64,000 nucleotides of DNA. Origin: Isoetes taiwanensis. Taxonomy: Eukaryota; Streptophyta; Lycopodiopsida; Isoetales; Isoetaceae. The stretch lies in the NCBI GenBank assembly GCA_021234155.1, contig JAJEKV010000002.1, forward strand, positions 4,973,795-5,037,794, read 5' to 3'. Below the pieces are notes generated by a model. That model was not told the origin of the DNA and did not search any database. It worked only from the letters and a program-made list of their open reading frames with translations. Within the stretch, counting starts at the first letter, position 1, and the number at the start of each line of letters is the position of its first letter. The position numbers were made by a program, and so were the translations under genes. Below are positions 1 to 9,954 of the stretch, piece by piece.

Positions 1-1956
1 TGTAGATTTCCTTACATCCAAGTCCTCTGCCCAGTCAGCATCACAATAAGCAGTTAATATTAAGTTCTTTGAGTTGTAAGACACTCCCATATCCATGGAA
101 CCTTTTAAATATCTCAGAACTTTTTTGGCAGCAACCCAATGATCTTTTCCTGGATCATTGTTGTATCTACTGAGCATGTTTACACTGTGAGCAATATCTG
201 GCCTTGTGCAGTTAGCTACATAAGCCAAGCAACCTGTCAAAGATCTATAAGGAATCTTTTCCATAGCTTTCCTCTCCTCATCATTTTTAGGACACATGTC
301 AAGAGAAAGTTTGCATCCTGGCACAGCAGGAGTCTTGCTAATGTTACAATCCTTCATTTTGAATTTTTCAAGCATACCTCTGATCTGCTCCTTTTGAGTT
401 AATATGATTGTACCTGCATCTCTATTCCTTGTCATCTCAATTCCTAAAAACTTGGTCAATTCTCCAAGATCTGACATTTCAAATCTGTTTTGTAACAGCC
501 TTTTGCACATCAACAAACATTTAGTACCCTTAGCTACCATAATGTTATCGTCAACATATAAAGCAATGATGCACCAATCACCTTGATATTCAAACTTGTA
601 CAAATTTCCATCATTTGACATTTTGTAAAAACCCTGCTCAACTAGAAAAGCATCCATGCATTTATACCATTCTCTGGGAGATTGCCTTAACCCATAGACT
701 GCTCTTTTTAATTTCCAAACCTTATCTTCCCCTTGCTCATATCCTGGTGCTTGTTTCATAAAAATCTCTTCATCTAGTTTTGCATTCAAGAAGGCAGTTT
801 TGACATCCATGTGATGTACCTCCAAATCATGTGCATTTGCCAAAGCCAATAACATTCTGATACTATTCATTTTAACCAAAGGAGAGAAAGTTTCATCAAA
901 ATCCTGTCCCTTCTTTTGAGAAAAACCTTGGGCTACTAATCTAGCCTTATATCTGGGTGGTTTCCCATTAGTACCAGATTTTATTCTAAAAATCCATTTG
1001 GTTCCTACTATGTTTCTCCCTTCTGGTTTTTTAACTGTTTCAAATGTATCAGTCCTTATAAAAGAATCCATTTCCTCTTCCATAGCATTTAGCCACAATT
1101 TCTTATCGTTAGAGACTAGCACATCATCCAAAGTTTTAGGTACTTCAGGGCTTAAATGCATTAAAATCTCAAAGATACTGTTTACCTCAGATTCTTCTTC
1201 GGCTTGAATTCTTTTACTCTTCCCAGCTTCATCACGACCATGCACATTGGTGTCAAATTTCAAATCTGCTTGTAACTTTTGCACCTCTGTCATTCTTTTT
1301 TTCTTCATTTGTGGTTGTTGGATTATAGGTACAGATTCTTCAACTTGTTCTGACCCTATTGTCTCTTCCTCATTGACCCTTGATGAGTCTTCTACTCCTT
1401 CTTGAAATTCTGTATCTGTATCTGTCTCGGCATCATCATTATCTGCATTCAACTCATTAACTTTATTAGTAGTTACAGAATTAGTATTATGGTCAGCCAA
1501 CTTGATCTCTTCAGGCAATTTTATAGGCTTGGACAATACTTTATAAACTTGTCCCTCATCAAATGAGACATCTCTACTAACAATTATTCTCCTTGCTTTA
1601 GGATCATACAATCTATAAGCCTTTGACTGATTATCATATCCCACAAGATAGGTAATTAGAGCTCTATCATCCAACTTTTTTCTGTTTTCTTTTGGGATAT
1701 GAACAAATGCCAAACATCCATATATTCTTAAATTATCATAATTTGGTTTCTTCCCTGACCATAGCATATCAGGGATTCCACCTTGTATGCTAGTAGATGG
1801 TAACATATTCTGAATGCTTACAGCAGTTTGGACTGCTTCTTCCCACAAAACATTTGGTAGACCTGCTGATTTTAACATGCTTCTAACAGCATTCAGGATT
1901 GTTCTATTCTTTCTCTCAGCTACACCATTTTGCTGAGGAGAATGACTACAAGTAAG
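1..1956 (-). CDS. copia integrase C-terminal part, reverse transcriptase and RNase H (frame continues off window)
   Basis: From 1956 to base 1 the minus strand is open for 652 codons with no stop, which I checked triplet by triplet. It begins with the integrase catalytic Glu motif (SPQQNGVAERKNRT). An acidic linker rich in Glu/Asp follows around 1350-1500. Reverse transcriptase follows with YKARLVAQGFSQKKGQDF, the DVKTAFLNAKLDEEIFM block, VYGLRQSPREWY, and the catalytic YVDDN at about 547-558. The RNase H start (TAYCDADWAED) lies at the window edge. Apart from the frameshift that separates it from the upstream frame, nothing is missing, so the element could be recently active. The coding capacity beyond base 1 is not visible. 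Confidence 0.93.
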
Positions 1957-3854
1957 CTGCCTTTATTTTTACAGAATATTTTGAATTCTTTAGACAGGAA
2001 TTCACCACCTCTGTCAGACCTTAGACATTTAATTCTTCTTCCAGTTTCAGTCTCCATCTCATTGACAAATTGTTTGAACTTTTCTAATGCTGCATCCTTT
2101 GTTTTTATGCAGTAGACTTTAGTCTTTCTACTAAAGTCATCTATCAAGGTCATGAAGTACCTTTTTCCACTCAAGCTAACAACATTGAGTGGTCCACACA
2201 AGTCTGTGTGAATTAAGTCCAGTACGCCTTTAGCCCTTCCTCTTGTTTTTTTAAAAGGCAATCTGTTATGTTTTCCAAGCATACATCCTGTGCATACGTG
2301 TTGTTCAGGCTGATTTGTGTTTGCATTAATAAAGCCTTTCTTGTTCAATACCTCTATTGTATTAGAATTAACATGACATAATCTTTCATGCCAGATTCTT
2401 AGAGTTGGATCAGTCACCAAGTTAATACTGGAAAACAAATGTTGTTTGCTCAAACCATATAGATTTCCAACTCTTTTCCCTACAAACATCTTTTTATTTC
2501 CAAGAAATATATTACAATAGAGTTTTTCAAACACAACCTTATAGCCAAGATCAACCAACTGACAGATTGATATAAGATTTCTTATTAACCCTGGTATGCA
2601 CAATACATTTTTCAACTTCACAGCTTTTCCTTCTAAGTCAAACAACTCCAGAACACCAGTACTTCTAATTTCTTTTAAGTCTCCATTTCCAAACTGTACA
2701 TGCCCTCCCTTCAGCTTCTGACAATCTCTTAAAATTCTTGAAGTTCCTGTTACGGATCTTTCAGCTCCTGAATCTAAGATAAGTGAATCAGTATCCATTT
2801 TTCTTTTTATCTTAGAACAAGCTTTTGACATATTTACCTCAATGTCTTCATCTTGCTCATCTTCTTCTCGATTAGCTTCTCGTGCAATATTAAGACTAGG
2901 CTTAGTCTTATAACTTCCACCTTTAAATTTTTTCCCTTTTCCTCGTTTAGGACTTGAGCAATTTGTTGCTATGTGACCTTTACCTTCACAGTTATAGCAA
3001 ACAATCTCCTTGCCTAGCTTAGGACAATTTATTTTAAGATGACCAAAGCTATCACAATTGTAACATGGACCAACCTGTTTTTTATCATAAACTTTCTTTC
3101 CTTTTTTCTGTTTGACAAACATAACTTCAGAGTCATCATCATCATCACCCTTGGTCTGCTCAAACTCAGTTCTGATCATCCTAATAGCATGTTCCTTTGA
3201 CCTAGCCACATTTCTTAATAAAGTTACTAATTGAGTATTATGAGAGACAGCTCTAGAGATGGCCAACAACTGGTAATCCTCATTTAAAATGACTCCAGCT
3301 CCTTCTAAATCAGCAATTATTGATTCAAATTTCTCTAGAAATTCAGCAATATTATCTTTCTCATATAATTTTAGCCTCCTTAGCTGTTTTTCCAGCACGT
3401 CTATTTGAGAAGATGTTTTTTGTTCATAGTTATCTAACATAAATTTCCACATTTCAGCAGGGGACTTACCTCTGAGTTTCAGCTTTATCACAGTCCCCAC
3501 CTTTTGACATATAATGGATTGAGCTTCCATAATTCTCGCCTTCTCATCCATGCTAACAGTTGAAGCACGTCCTGCTGCTGTACTGGTAACAGTTTCTGGT
3601 GCAGTTGTGGTACCACCACTTGCAGCTCCACCACCTACAACAGAAGCTGAAGATGGACTACTGCTTGATCCTGCTCCTCCAGATCCTGCTCCTCCAGAGA
3701 TTGGTGTTGTACTGATCACATTAGGATCTATCAAGTACCATAACTTCTCAAATTCTAGTACCTCCTTTATGCCTTGTTTCCAAACCTGAAATCCTGTTTC
3801 TCCTTTGAACACCTCTATAGAGTTCAACAAATTGGCTCCAAATCGAGTAGACAT
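1920..3854 (-). CDS. copia Gag, protease and integrase N-terminal half (644 aa)
   Basis: This frame starts 22 bases after the primer-binding site. Residues 1-250 are the Gag region, including a Gly/Ser/Ala-rich stretch near 50-95. Two CCHC zinc knuckles follow near residues 263 and 285 (CYNCDSFGHLKINC and CYNCEGKGHIATNC). The aspartic protease active site is LDSGAERSVTG near residue 355. The GAG-pre-integrase HHCC zinc finger starts at WHERLCHVNSN and ends CTGCMLGKH. The integrase core shows its first two acidic residues in HTDLCGPL and RSDRGGEF. The frame ends early: the third catalytic residue (Glu in QQNGVAERKNRT) lies in another frame from 1956 down. A deletion of one or a few bases near 1957-1962 best explains this; an authentic recoding site is unlikely because copia polyproteins are normally one frame. 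Confidence 0.93.
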   Translation of the reverse strand: MSTRFGANLLNSIEVFKGETGFQVWKQGIKEVLEFEKLWYLIDPNVISTTPISGGAGSGGAGSSSSPSSASVVGGGAASGGTTTAPETVTSTAAGRASTVSMDEKARIMEAQSIICQKVGTVIKLKLRGKSPAEMWKFMLDNYEQKTSSQIDVLEKQLRRLKLYEKDNIAEFLEKFESIIADLEGAGVILNEDYQLLAISRAVSHNTQLVTLLRNVARSKEHAIRMIRTEFEQTKGDDDDDSEVMFVKQKKGKKVYDKKQVGPCYNCDSFGHLKINCPKLGKEIVCYNCEGKGHIATNCSSPKRGKGKKFKGGSYKTKPSLNIAREANREEDEQDEDIEVNMSKACSKIKRKMDTDSLILDSGAERSVTGTSRILRDCQKLKGGHVQFGNGDLKEIRSTGVLELFDLEGKAVKLKNVLCIPGLIRNLISICQLVDLGYKVVFEKLYCNIFLGNKKMFVGKRVGNLYGLSKQHLFSSINLVTDPTLRIWHERLCHVNSNTIEVLNKKGFINANTNQPEQHVCTGCMLGKHNRLPFKKTRGRAKGVLDLIHTDLCGPLNVVSLSGKRYFMTLIDDFSRKTKVYCIKTKDAALEKFKQFVNEMETETGRRIKCLRSDRGGEFLSKEFKIFCKNKGSLLVVILLSKMV

Positions 3855-3875
3855 CTTGCTCTTCTGGATTTAGAG

Positions 3876-3887
3876 GCTCTGATACCA
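3876..3887 (-). other. minus-strand primer-binding site, tRNA-iMet type
   Basis: The minus strand reads TGGTATCAGAGC, the standard Ty1/copia primer-binding site complementary to the 3' end of initiator methionine tRNA. It lies one base inside the LTR and 22 bases upstream of the Gag start codon, exactly where reverse transcription is primed. Confidence 0.93.
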
Positions 3888-3888
3888 A

Positions 3889-4560
3889 TGTTAGATTCAA
3901 TGACAACTCCTTTATCCTTAGCAAAGATGTCACAATATGAACACTAATGGATTCAGTCTTCTTCTTTTATTGAAAATATAATATTCAAGAGCTTATGAAC
4001 ATACAGCAAGCATCTAGATCAAGCATCTCCCTTTGCAATGGAGCCACAATATGGTCAACTAATCCATTGCCTTCTTGATCCTTAATGAAAAATAACTTCC
4101 CCTTTTGCAATATACGTCAATTTAAACCAAGAAGATAACTTCCCTTTAATTTAAACCATTGACATTAATCGTAATGCACTGAAGCATTTGAAGTTACTGT
4201 AGCAGAGGGAAATATCGCACCATCGAACCTTCTTAGCAGATCTCTGGAGCCGGGTTCCTCCGCCTTTTCAATCCGGATAAGTTTTCCAGGATCTTCTGTG
4301 GCTTATAGCTTATTGAGCGGTTTCGACAGATAGATCAACTTTCTTGTCCTGGCAAAACTAGATGCAACATTATCCCACAGACATGTGCAATAGTATTAGA
4401 CATTCGAACTCATTCATTCGAATATTCAAGACCATTAACCATACCATTAACCATTGGCAATATTAATTCATGTTTAAAACACTAACAACGGTAGAGCCTA
4501 TCACCATTAGCAAATCGATTGCAGCAACCTAGGTCAACATGACATGATTATTTTCCAACA
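3889..4560 (-). repeat. 5' long terminal repeat of the copia element (672 bp)
   Basis: On the plus strand it runs from TGTTAGATTC to TTTTCCAACA, so it has TG...CA ends in both orientations. It abuts the primer-binding site with a single-base spacer. The partner LTR is outside the window, so the length rests on these termini only. Confidence 0.85.
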
Positions 4561-4574
4561 AAGTTGTCGCCAGT

Positions 4575-4833
4575 TTTCTTACCTTTCCTTACCCTACGTG
4601 GCGGCAGATGGTTCATCTTTGATCTTGTATTCTCAACTTTGTTATGCTCTCGATGATTGTCTAGTTTCGGAGCTAAACAAACTAGAATGACATGTTAAAA
4701 TTACCGAAGAATATGGTGCTAAAGAGCCTCTTGTGAAGATGCTGAAATTATGGATGTTTCCAATGCTGCAGAGGTTGGAACTAACTTTCAGAATAGAGAT
4801 ACTTCAAACAAACACTTTGGTCTTCATTGATAA
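4575..4833 (+). other. candidate 3'-terminal exon of an unidentified gene, next to the copia insertion
   Basis: Two codon-like stretches lie in different frames. The first, about 4598-4690, contains AADGSSLILYSQLCYALDD. The second, about 4727-4833, contains SCEDAEIMDVSNAAEVG and ends in a stop codon. A single indel between them would join them. I do not recognise the protein. The stretch begins only tens of bases from the LTR, so the retrotransposon may have landed in or beside this gene. Confidence 0.25.
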
Positions 4834-4921
4834 GTTAGTCCTTATTATAGTTCAAATTGTTTCATCAATCTAGGTGTAATGGGCCATGAAGGACCCGCAA
4901 ATCAAAAATCCTGAAATTTCT

Positions 4922-5070
4922 ATTAAAAAAAAAAAAAAACCCCGGCTTGAACTAGTTAGACCTAGCACAAACATCAGCTTTGGTCAATCCCTCTGCTGTC
5001 TTATCTGGCCATACGAGGACCTTTCAGTCCAAGATGGTACCATATATCCAGGGAACACAGTTATCAACAA
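4922..5070. repeat. dispersed repeat with A-run, CGGCTTGAACTAGT family
   Basis: A poly-A run is followed by CGGCTTGAACTAGTTAGACC and then related sequence ending near ATGGTACCAT. The same block recurs at 15721-15780, 30655-30800 and 52283-52425, always starting at an A-run. Read on the minus strand it ends in T-rich sequence, so it may be a short retroposon. No coding content is seen. Confidence 0.7.
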
Positions 5071-5898
5071 ATAAACTAATAGTATCATATCCTAACCAAG
5101 CATTATATTCCAAAAGAATACCATGTCCAATGTAACCTGATCATAAGGAGACAAGCAGCAAGCCATAGACCATAACTTATAATGATAAAAAATTTTAACC
5201 TCCTAAGAGTGTCATGTATATCTACTTGTGCATTGGAACCCTATCTGGTCCTTAATGTGCCTTGTAGCCCTTTGACAATCTATGATCTCAATTAAAAAAA
5301 AAAAATTATACAAAAAACATTAAAATACCTCCCTTTCCAGCAACTGCCCATGACCTGGACAATACAGAGTGGTAACTTAATCATTAAATAACATGTCCCT
5401 AAGCCATAATACATTTACAATGTATACCTATTTTAAGGGATAAACTCTTCAGATAAGGTATCCTACAAGTACTATATAGACAACTTCCTATTATATGACC
5501 AACTGGTAAAGTCGAGTATAGATAACCCAATCCTTAGCAACCTTCATTTATATTTTATTTAGAGATAGCCTCTTTGATTTAGTAGATGCCAGTCATATCA
5601 AGGATTTATTGTGCCTTACGAAACTCTGCCCATGTGTACCATGTATACTTTGAAAACTATAACTCACAACTTTTCATAAGGATTTACCCGTTCCTTACCA
5701 TGACCCAGGTTAAATTAGCCATATCTTAATTAGGCAACTGTAACAGTTCCAAGAACAGAACAAGAAATTTAATATTATGATCAACAGAGTAAGAGGTACA
5801 ACTGAAAATTGATATTTCCAATCATATATTCATGACATGATATTTCAGTATTAAACCTCTAGACAGATACAATCATTTTCAAAGTAGTCTTAAAAGTC
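5071..5898. other. AT-rich intergenic DNA, no gene recognised
   Basis: About 830 bp without convincing coding sequence, RNA gene or transposon ends. Only short homopolymer runs are visible. Confidence 0.6.
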
Positions 5899-5995
5899 CA
5901 TTCATAAAGATATTGAAGCATACACCCAACGGGGTTTCCCTTATAATCATTTATAAAGATATTGAAGCATACACCCAACCAGGGTTTCCCTTAAG
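5899..5995. repeat. tandem duplication, 49-bp unit
   Basis: Two near-identical units, each containing AAGATATTGAAGCATACACC and ending in GGTTTCCCTTA, start at 5899 and 5948. They differ at a few bases. Confidence 0.85.
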
Positions 5996-6107
5996 GGGCG
6001 AATGTTCGCTAAAATGCTATATTTAGGGATTTTTTGGAATGTTCGCTAAAATGCTATATTTAGGGATTTTTTTGGAAATTATTTGCGAACATTAAGTAGC
6101 GTCCCTT
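5996..6107. repeat. 37-bp tandem pair inside a small imperfect foldback
   Basis: Two copies of a 37-bp unit starting AATGTTCGCTAAAATGC lie at 6001 and 6038. The sequence further right contains GCGAACATTAAG, the inverse of the AATGTTCGC motif, so the block can fold back on itself. The same AATGTTCGC motif forms the arms of the hairpin at 23020-23099, so the two may be related foldback elements. Confidence 0.6.
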
Positions 6108-6530
6108 TTCATTCTTTATTTTTAAATTCGCCTGCAATTCTGTGCAGGAGGGTCTCGCCTTAAGGGCAATCGCCCCGGTTACGATGGCAGGATCATAGAT
6201 AGTCGCCTAGAGTTCTATGGCAGGTTTACAGATTTTTCTTTGAATCGCCCCTTCTTTTTGCTCGAAAATAGTCCATCGTTCTTGGTGATCGGTGGATATT
6301 TGACTGTGCTTTCAAGATCGTCATGTTTTGTGTCTTTGCATTTCCATTGAAGAGTCGACTTGCTATTATTTTAGGTTTCCATCAAAACCTATTTGGTTCT
6401 TGCTTCTCAACTCTGTATGACCTGCAACAGTTACTCGTATGGTACTTATTTATGTATGTTTCCCTTCTTCTGAAGTCATTAAGTACAGTTCATGATGTTA
6501 AAGTATCTTGCACAGATTGCTGGGATTCTG

Positions 6531-6652
6531 GGGTAGTCTTCGTTTTGCAGCCCCCCCCCCTCTGACGTGGCATTATGTCAGCCCTTGATTTGCAAATTGT
6601 ATGGCCTGGATCCATGCCACGTCATGTGGGGGCTGTAAAACGAAGGTGTCCC
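6531..6652. mobile_element. hAT-type MITE, 122 bp, with 8-bp target-site duplication
   Basis: The left end GGGTAGTCTTCGTTTTGCAG and the inverse of the right end, GGGACACCTTCGTTTTACAG, form terminal inverted repeats that continue into C/G runs and a GACGTGGCAT/ATGCCACGTC pair. The element is flanked by GGATTCTG at 6523-6530 and 6653-6660. An 8-bp duplication is the hallmark of hAT transposition. It has no coding capacity, so it would depend on a transposase elsewhere. Confidence 0.88.
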
Positions 6653-6778
6653 GGATTCTGTTAAACAGTTTTGAAAGGAAGATTGATACGAGATCAGCCC
6701 TTTATTAGATTTTATATTTGCATCTGCCTTTGTATTCAACTAATTTTTTTACTTGAATCTATTGAACATGTGGTATAG

Positions 6779-7158
6779 GATGTATTGAAACGCCCACTAT
6801 GAAAGAAGCAGTGGAGTTCAATAAAGATCTAAAAGTATGTTTGCTACCCCATCTCTTTTCTTTGTTCCTGTATAAATAATTGAACTTTTTGCTTTTGCTT
6901 TGAGGGTCTACGATTTTGGAAGGATAACCCTAGCTTAATATTTGGTCAAATTTTTCTTCGAGTTTTAGAGGAATGTCAGGTGTTCTAACATCAGGTTCAC
7001 ATCTTGAATCCATTTGTCAATTTAGTAAAGCAGCTAGAATTCTCTCTCTTATAAATTTACACATGCTTTTAAGATGATGCCTTGCAGATGTGAAGGAAGA
7101 GATGCTTACAATAAATGAGACTGTAACAGATGCTTCAGAATATGTTGTCAATCTTTAG
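6779..7158 (+). other. two candidate small exons of an unidentified gene
   Basis: 6779-6834 follows a pyrimidine-rich stretch and AG and is followed by GTATGTTT; it reads CIETPTMKEAVEFNKDLK. 7088-7158 follows TTGCAG and reads DVKEEMLTINETVTDASEY to a stop codon. The phases do not join cleanly, so at least one call may be wrong or an exon between them is missed. I do not recognise the protein. Confidence 0.25.
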
Positions 7159-8493
7159 TAAAAATTAGTATATTTCAGCAAATATATTAGCCCTCACTAG
7201 CTGTTACATCACATCCGCTTCCAGGTTTACATGCAACACAATTTTAGCTTGTCTACTTTAGGTTTCAGATTTTCAACTTTACCAAAACTTCAATGTATAT
7301 TTGCAGGTTGCAGGTTATTAATTTGAGGTTGTGGAGGAAATACATCATGTAATGCATGCTTCGTAATTGGAGCACGTAACATATTTTACACATTTGCTAG
7401 CTTATTTTTTTGAGAGCACATGTTTTGAATATAATAAGAAATGGTTCATTTAGAAACCACATGTGGATTTGAAGCATATCATGCTGGATTAGATGATATA
7501 GAGTTGAATGACCTATTTCTGCTACCGGGTGAATACATGCAAGAGATATTTTGGATTCTTCATGTTGCAGAACATGCTTGTAAATATCGTCGAATAGTGA
7601 TACAAGCAAATGAATAGTACTTTACTGATGCAATTTAGTTTCTTACTGAGTTTTCAAGTGAATAGTGATTCATTGGTTAATTTCATGCCTTGTTACTCTT
7701 TAAGATTAACTTGCCAAATGAACAGTACTTCAACTGTTTAATTTCAGATTTCTTACTCATAAGTTATTAAGTTGTTTTACTTGCATTTAATAATGTAAAT
7801 AGTTAGAATTAAACTTGTGCTGTCGAGTAGCAAAATTTGTCCGGCATATTAGTGTTTTATCGTGACTATTTCCAAAGCTTTGCATTTGAACTTGTAGAAT
7901 AGTCAAACTTGTTAATGTAAGCTTACTTTTCTTTCCTTAATAAATATACTACGATCATGTCCCTCGACACAAATTCGCCTTAGGTACTATGTCCGAACTT
8001 CTGTAAAAGAAAAAAATCGCTACCTTAACTAACTCATAAAATGTGAAATTCGCCAAGTGTTCTAAACTTATCCGGTTACAATTTATTCTTAAGAGAAACC
8101 CTGCACCCAACACTCATTTATGATGTATGCAGTTAATGAGAAATAACAAAATGAGACTGGGTTAAACCATATTTAAGCCTGAGAAAATTTTAGAGAGTTA
8201 GCATACCAAGTCCATGCTCCTCTTTGAAGGATCATGGTTGCTCAAAGGAGTATTGTTTCACAAAATACTTATAAATATCAAACCGAGTACCGTGGTTTTG
8301 AGAAAAAGGAAAACCATCACTAAAAAATAACTGAACTGTCAACTGCCCTCACAAAAGAGCATTGTCTACCATTTATATTAAATCATTTAGCCAACTTCAT
8401 GTGTTCCAAGCTCTTGTCTCAATATGTATGCCATCTCCCAAGAACTCCTAATAACATGTACAAAAGAAAAACATTAAGAGGAGAAGCCCGTAC
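7159..8493. other. AT-rich DNA, no confident gene
   Basis: Mostly AT-rich sequence. On the minus strand a short stretch at about 8213-8262 reads TPLSNHDPSKRSMDL and runs into GTATGC. It could be another exon of the unidentified minus-strand gene annotated at 8494-9257. Nothing else is supported. Confidence 0.4.
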
Positions 8494-9257
8494 CTGCAGC
8501 CAATCAATACAAAATTAGCCATAGACGGGGTAAATTTGCAAGGGCCAAAAGGTACCTTAGGCTTCTCGGTTATTCACCGATCACCTAATGTAATCCTTTT
8601 GCCACAATATTAAAAATAACTTAGAATCTAATGACAAATAACTATGACACAAAACAGAGCAAAACCAATAATATATTCAGAAAATTAATGATCCCAAGAA
8701 CAAATGTAATAGTTATTAGGCATAATCTGCCGAAAACTACACATATGCTATAAATCAAGATAGGAGGAAAATATTTACAGAAAGTAGTCATATAGAAATG
8801 TCACTTGCCCACTATATTTGCAAAAGCTTACGAATACGTTTTGCCAACAATGTCCAGCAGCATTTAGTACCCAGGCATCAGAGTGCTGATAGCAAAAATA
8901 TTTTTCTTGGATGTGTAGGCTAAAACAGCACTTGTTCATGCAAACTAATTAAATCCGTACCTGATTATCATCGATGTCCAATTCATGACCCTCCATGTAT
9001 TGCGTTTCAGGGACAAAATACGATGTATCTCCAAAGCTTTGTCTATGTGAGCTCTGAAAACACCTATTCTGTTGCTGGCCGCCATAGCTATGCTTGCCAC
9101 GCTTGTTAAAGCCATCCATGCCTATCTTATTACCTTTCAGATCAATGCCTTGCATACAAAATGCAATTTCCCTGTCTAAAACTATGTCATTCAGACGCTG
9201 CTTGACTGAATCAGAAAGAGGGAAATCATCTTCAAGAATGAGTTCCCACGAATCCAT
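8494..9257 (-). CDS. partial unidentified minus-strand gene, two candidate exons
   Basis: The main exon (8961-9257) opens with MDSWELILEDDFPLSDSVKQ, continues with hydrophilic sequence containing KRGKHSYGGQQQNRCFQSSH, and ends DIDDNQ at a good donor (CAG|GTACGG). A second stretch (about 8494-8555) reads VPFGPCKFTPSMANFVLIG and also ends at CAG|GTACGG. I chose the ATG at 9257, but the frame stays open upstream through a 41-bp duplication, so the exon may be internal. The N-terminal part is acidic and probably soluble. No known domain is recognised, and no later exon is certain. Confidence 0.4.
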
Positions 9258-9327
9258 TAACTTACTGCCCGAGGAACTTAGATAGGTTACGAATCCATTA
9301 ACTTACTGCTTGAGGAACTTAGATAGG
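9249..9327. repeat. 41-bp tandem duplication across the start of the 9257 exon
   Basis: The unit containing AATCCATTAACTTACTGC begins at 9249 and again at 9290, differing at the CC/TT step. It duplicates the candidate start codon and a possible acceptor (GGCAG on the minus strand), so the exon has two potential starts. Confidence 0.85.
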
Positions 9328-9954
9328 GTATCTGTCCAAAATAAAAACAATCTGTCATACTAATCCTCCAGCACATACCTCGAAACCATAACTCGAGGTG
9401 AGGCAGCTATCTGTTGTGTCTGCTCATAAAGGCCGGGGAGATTGAAAAAACTATTATGAAAACTGTTATGAAAAACTGTTACTTGGAAAATCGTTAAGTC
9501 TAGAAATCTAACTACAGGTCGAAAATAGCCAAGATGTATTTCTAAGGCTAAAATAATAGCCCCAATAGTAATTCCTCAAGACACTATTTCTAGAAGGAAT
9601 GATAGGCACACCATAATGTGTATGGTTAGACCATTACTAGGAAAGCTCACATTGATTACATTGTTAATATAAGAACCCCAAAACAACACTTTCTTTATGG
9701 TCAAGACTAAGGGAATAAATATGAGCCCAAAGGTCCTTTAGTAAACAATATCAGCAAAGTTGAAATCCCTCTACATATATGGCACAATTAGGTCTAGCTC
9801 GACATGATGAGATATCTTACTAAGCAAATTTAGGCTTACTAAGCATGCTTTATAGAAAAAAAAAACCTACCTCCAACTGTAGAGTGGGGCTGTACAAAGC
9901 TTCCTGATTAGATATCTAAAATCCCTACTCAAAGTCGGAGCCATGCCACACCTT
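9328..9954. other. no gene recognised
   Basis: About 630 bp of AT-rich sequence between the unidentified minus-strand exon and the reverse transcriptase remnant. I see no codon-like stretch or transposon terminus. Confidence 0.5.

Larger units (their letters stand above)
1..4560 (-). mobile_element. Ty1/copia LTR retrotransposon, 5' LTR through RNase H, cut by window edge
   Basis: Read on the minus strand the order is LTR (3889-4560), primer-binding site (3876-3887), gag, protease, integrase, reverse transcriptase, RNase H. Integrase before reverse transcriptase is the Ty1/copia order. The 3' LTR lies beyond the left edge. Only one disabling change is visible, a frameshift near 1957-1962, so the insertion looks young. 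The LTR begins TGTTGGAAAATAAT on the minus strand, typical for copia. The base pairs just outside it (aagtt at 4561) are the expected 5-bp target duplication, but the partner is out of view. Confidence 0.95.
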
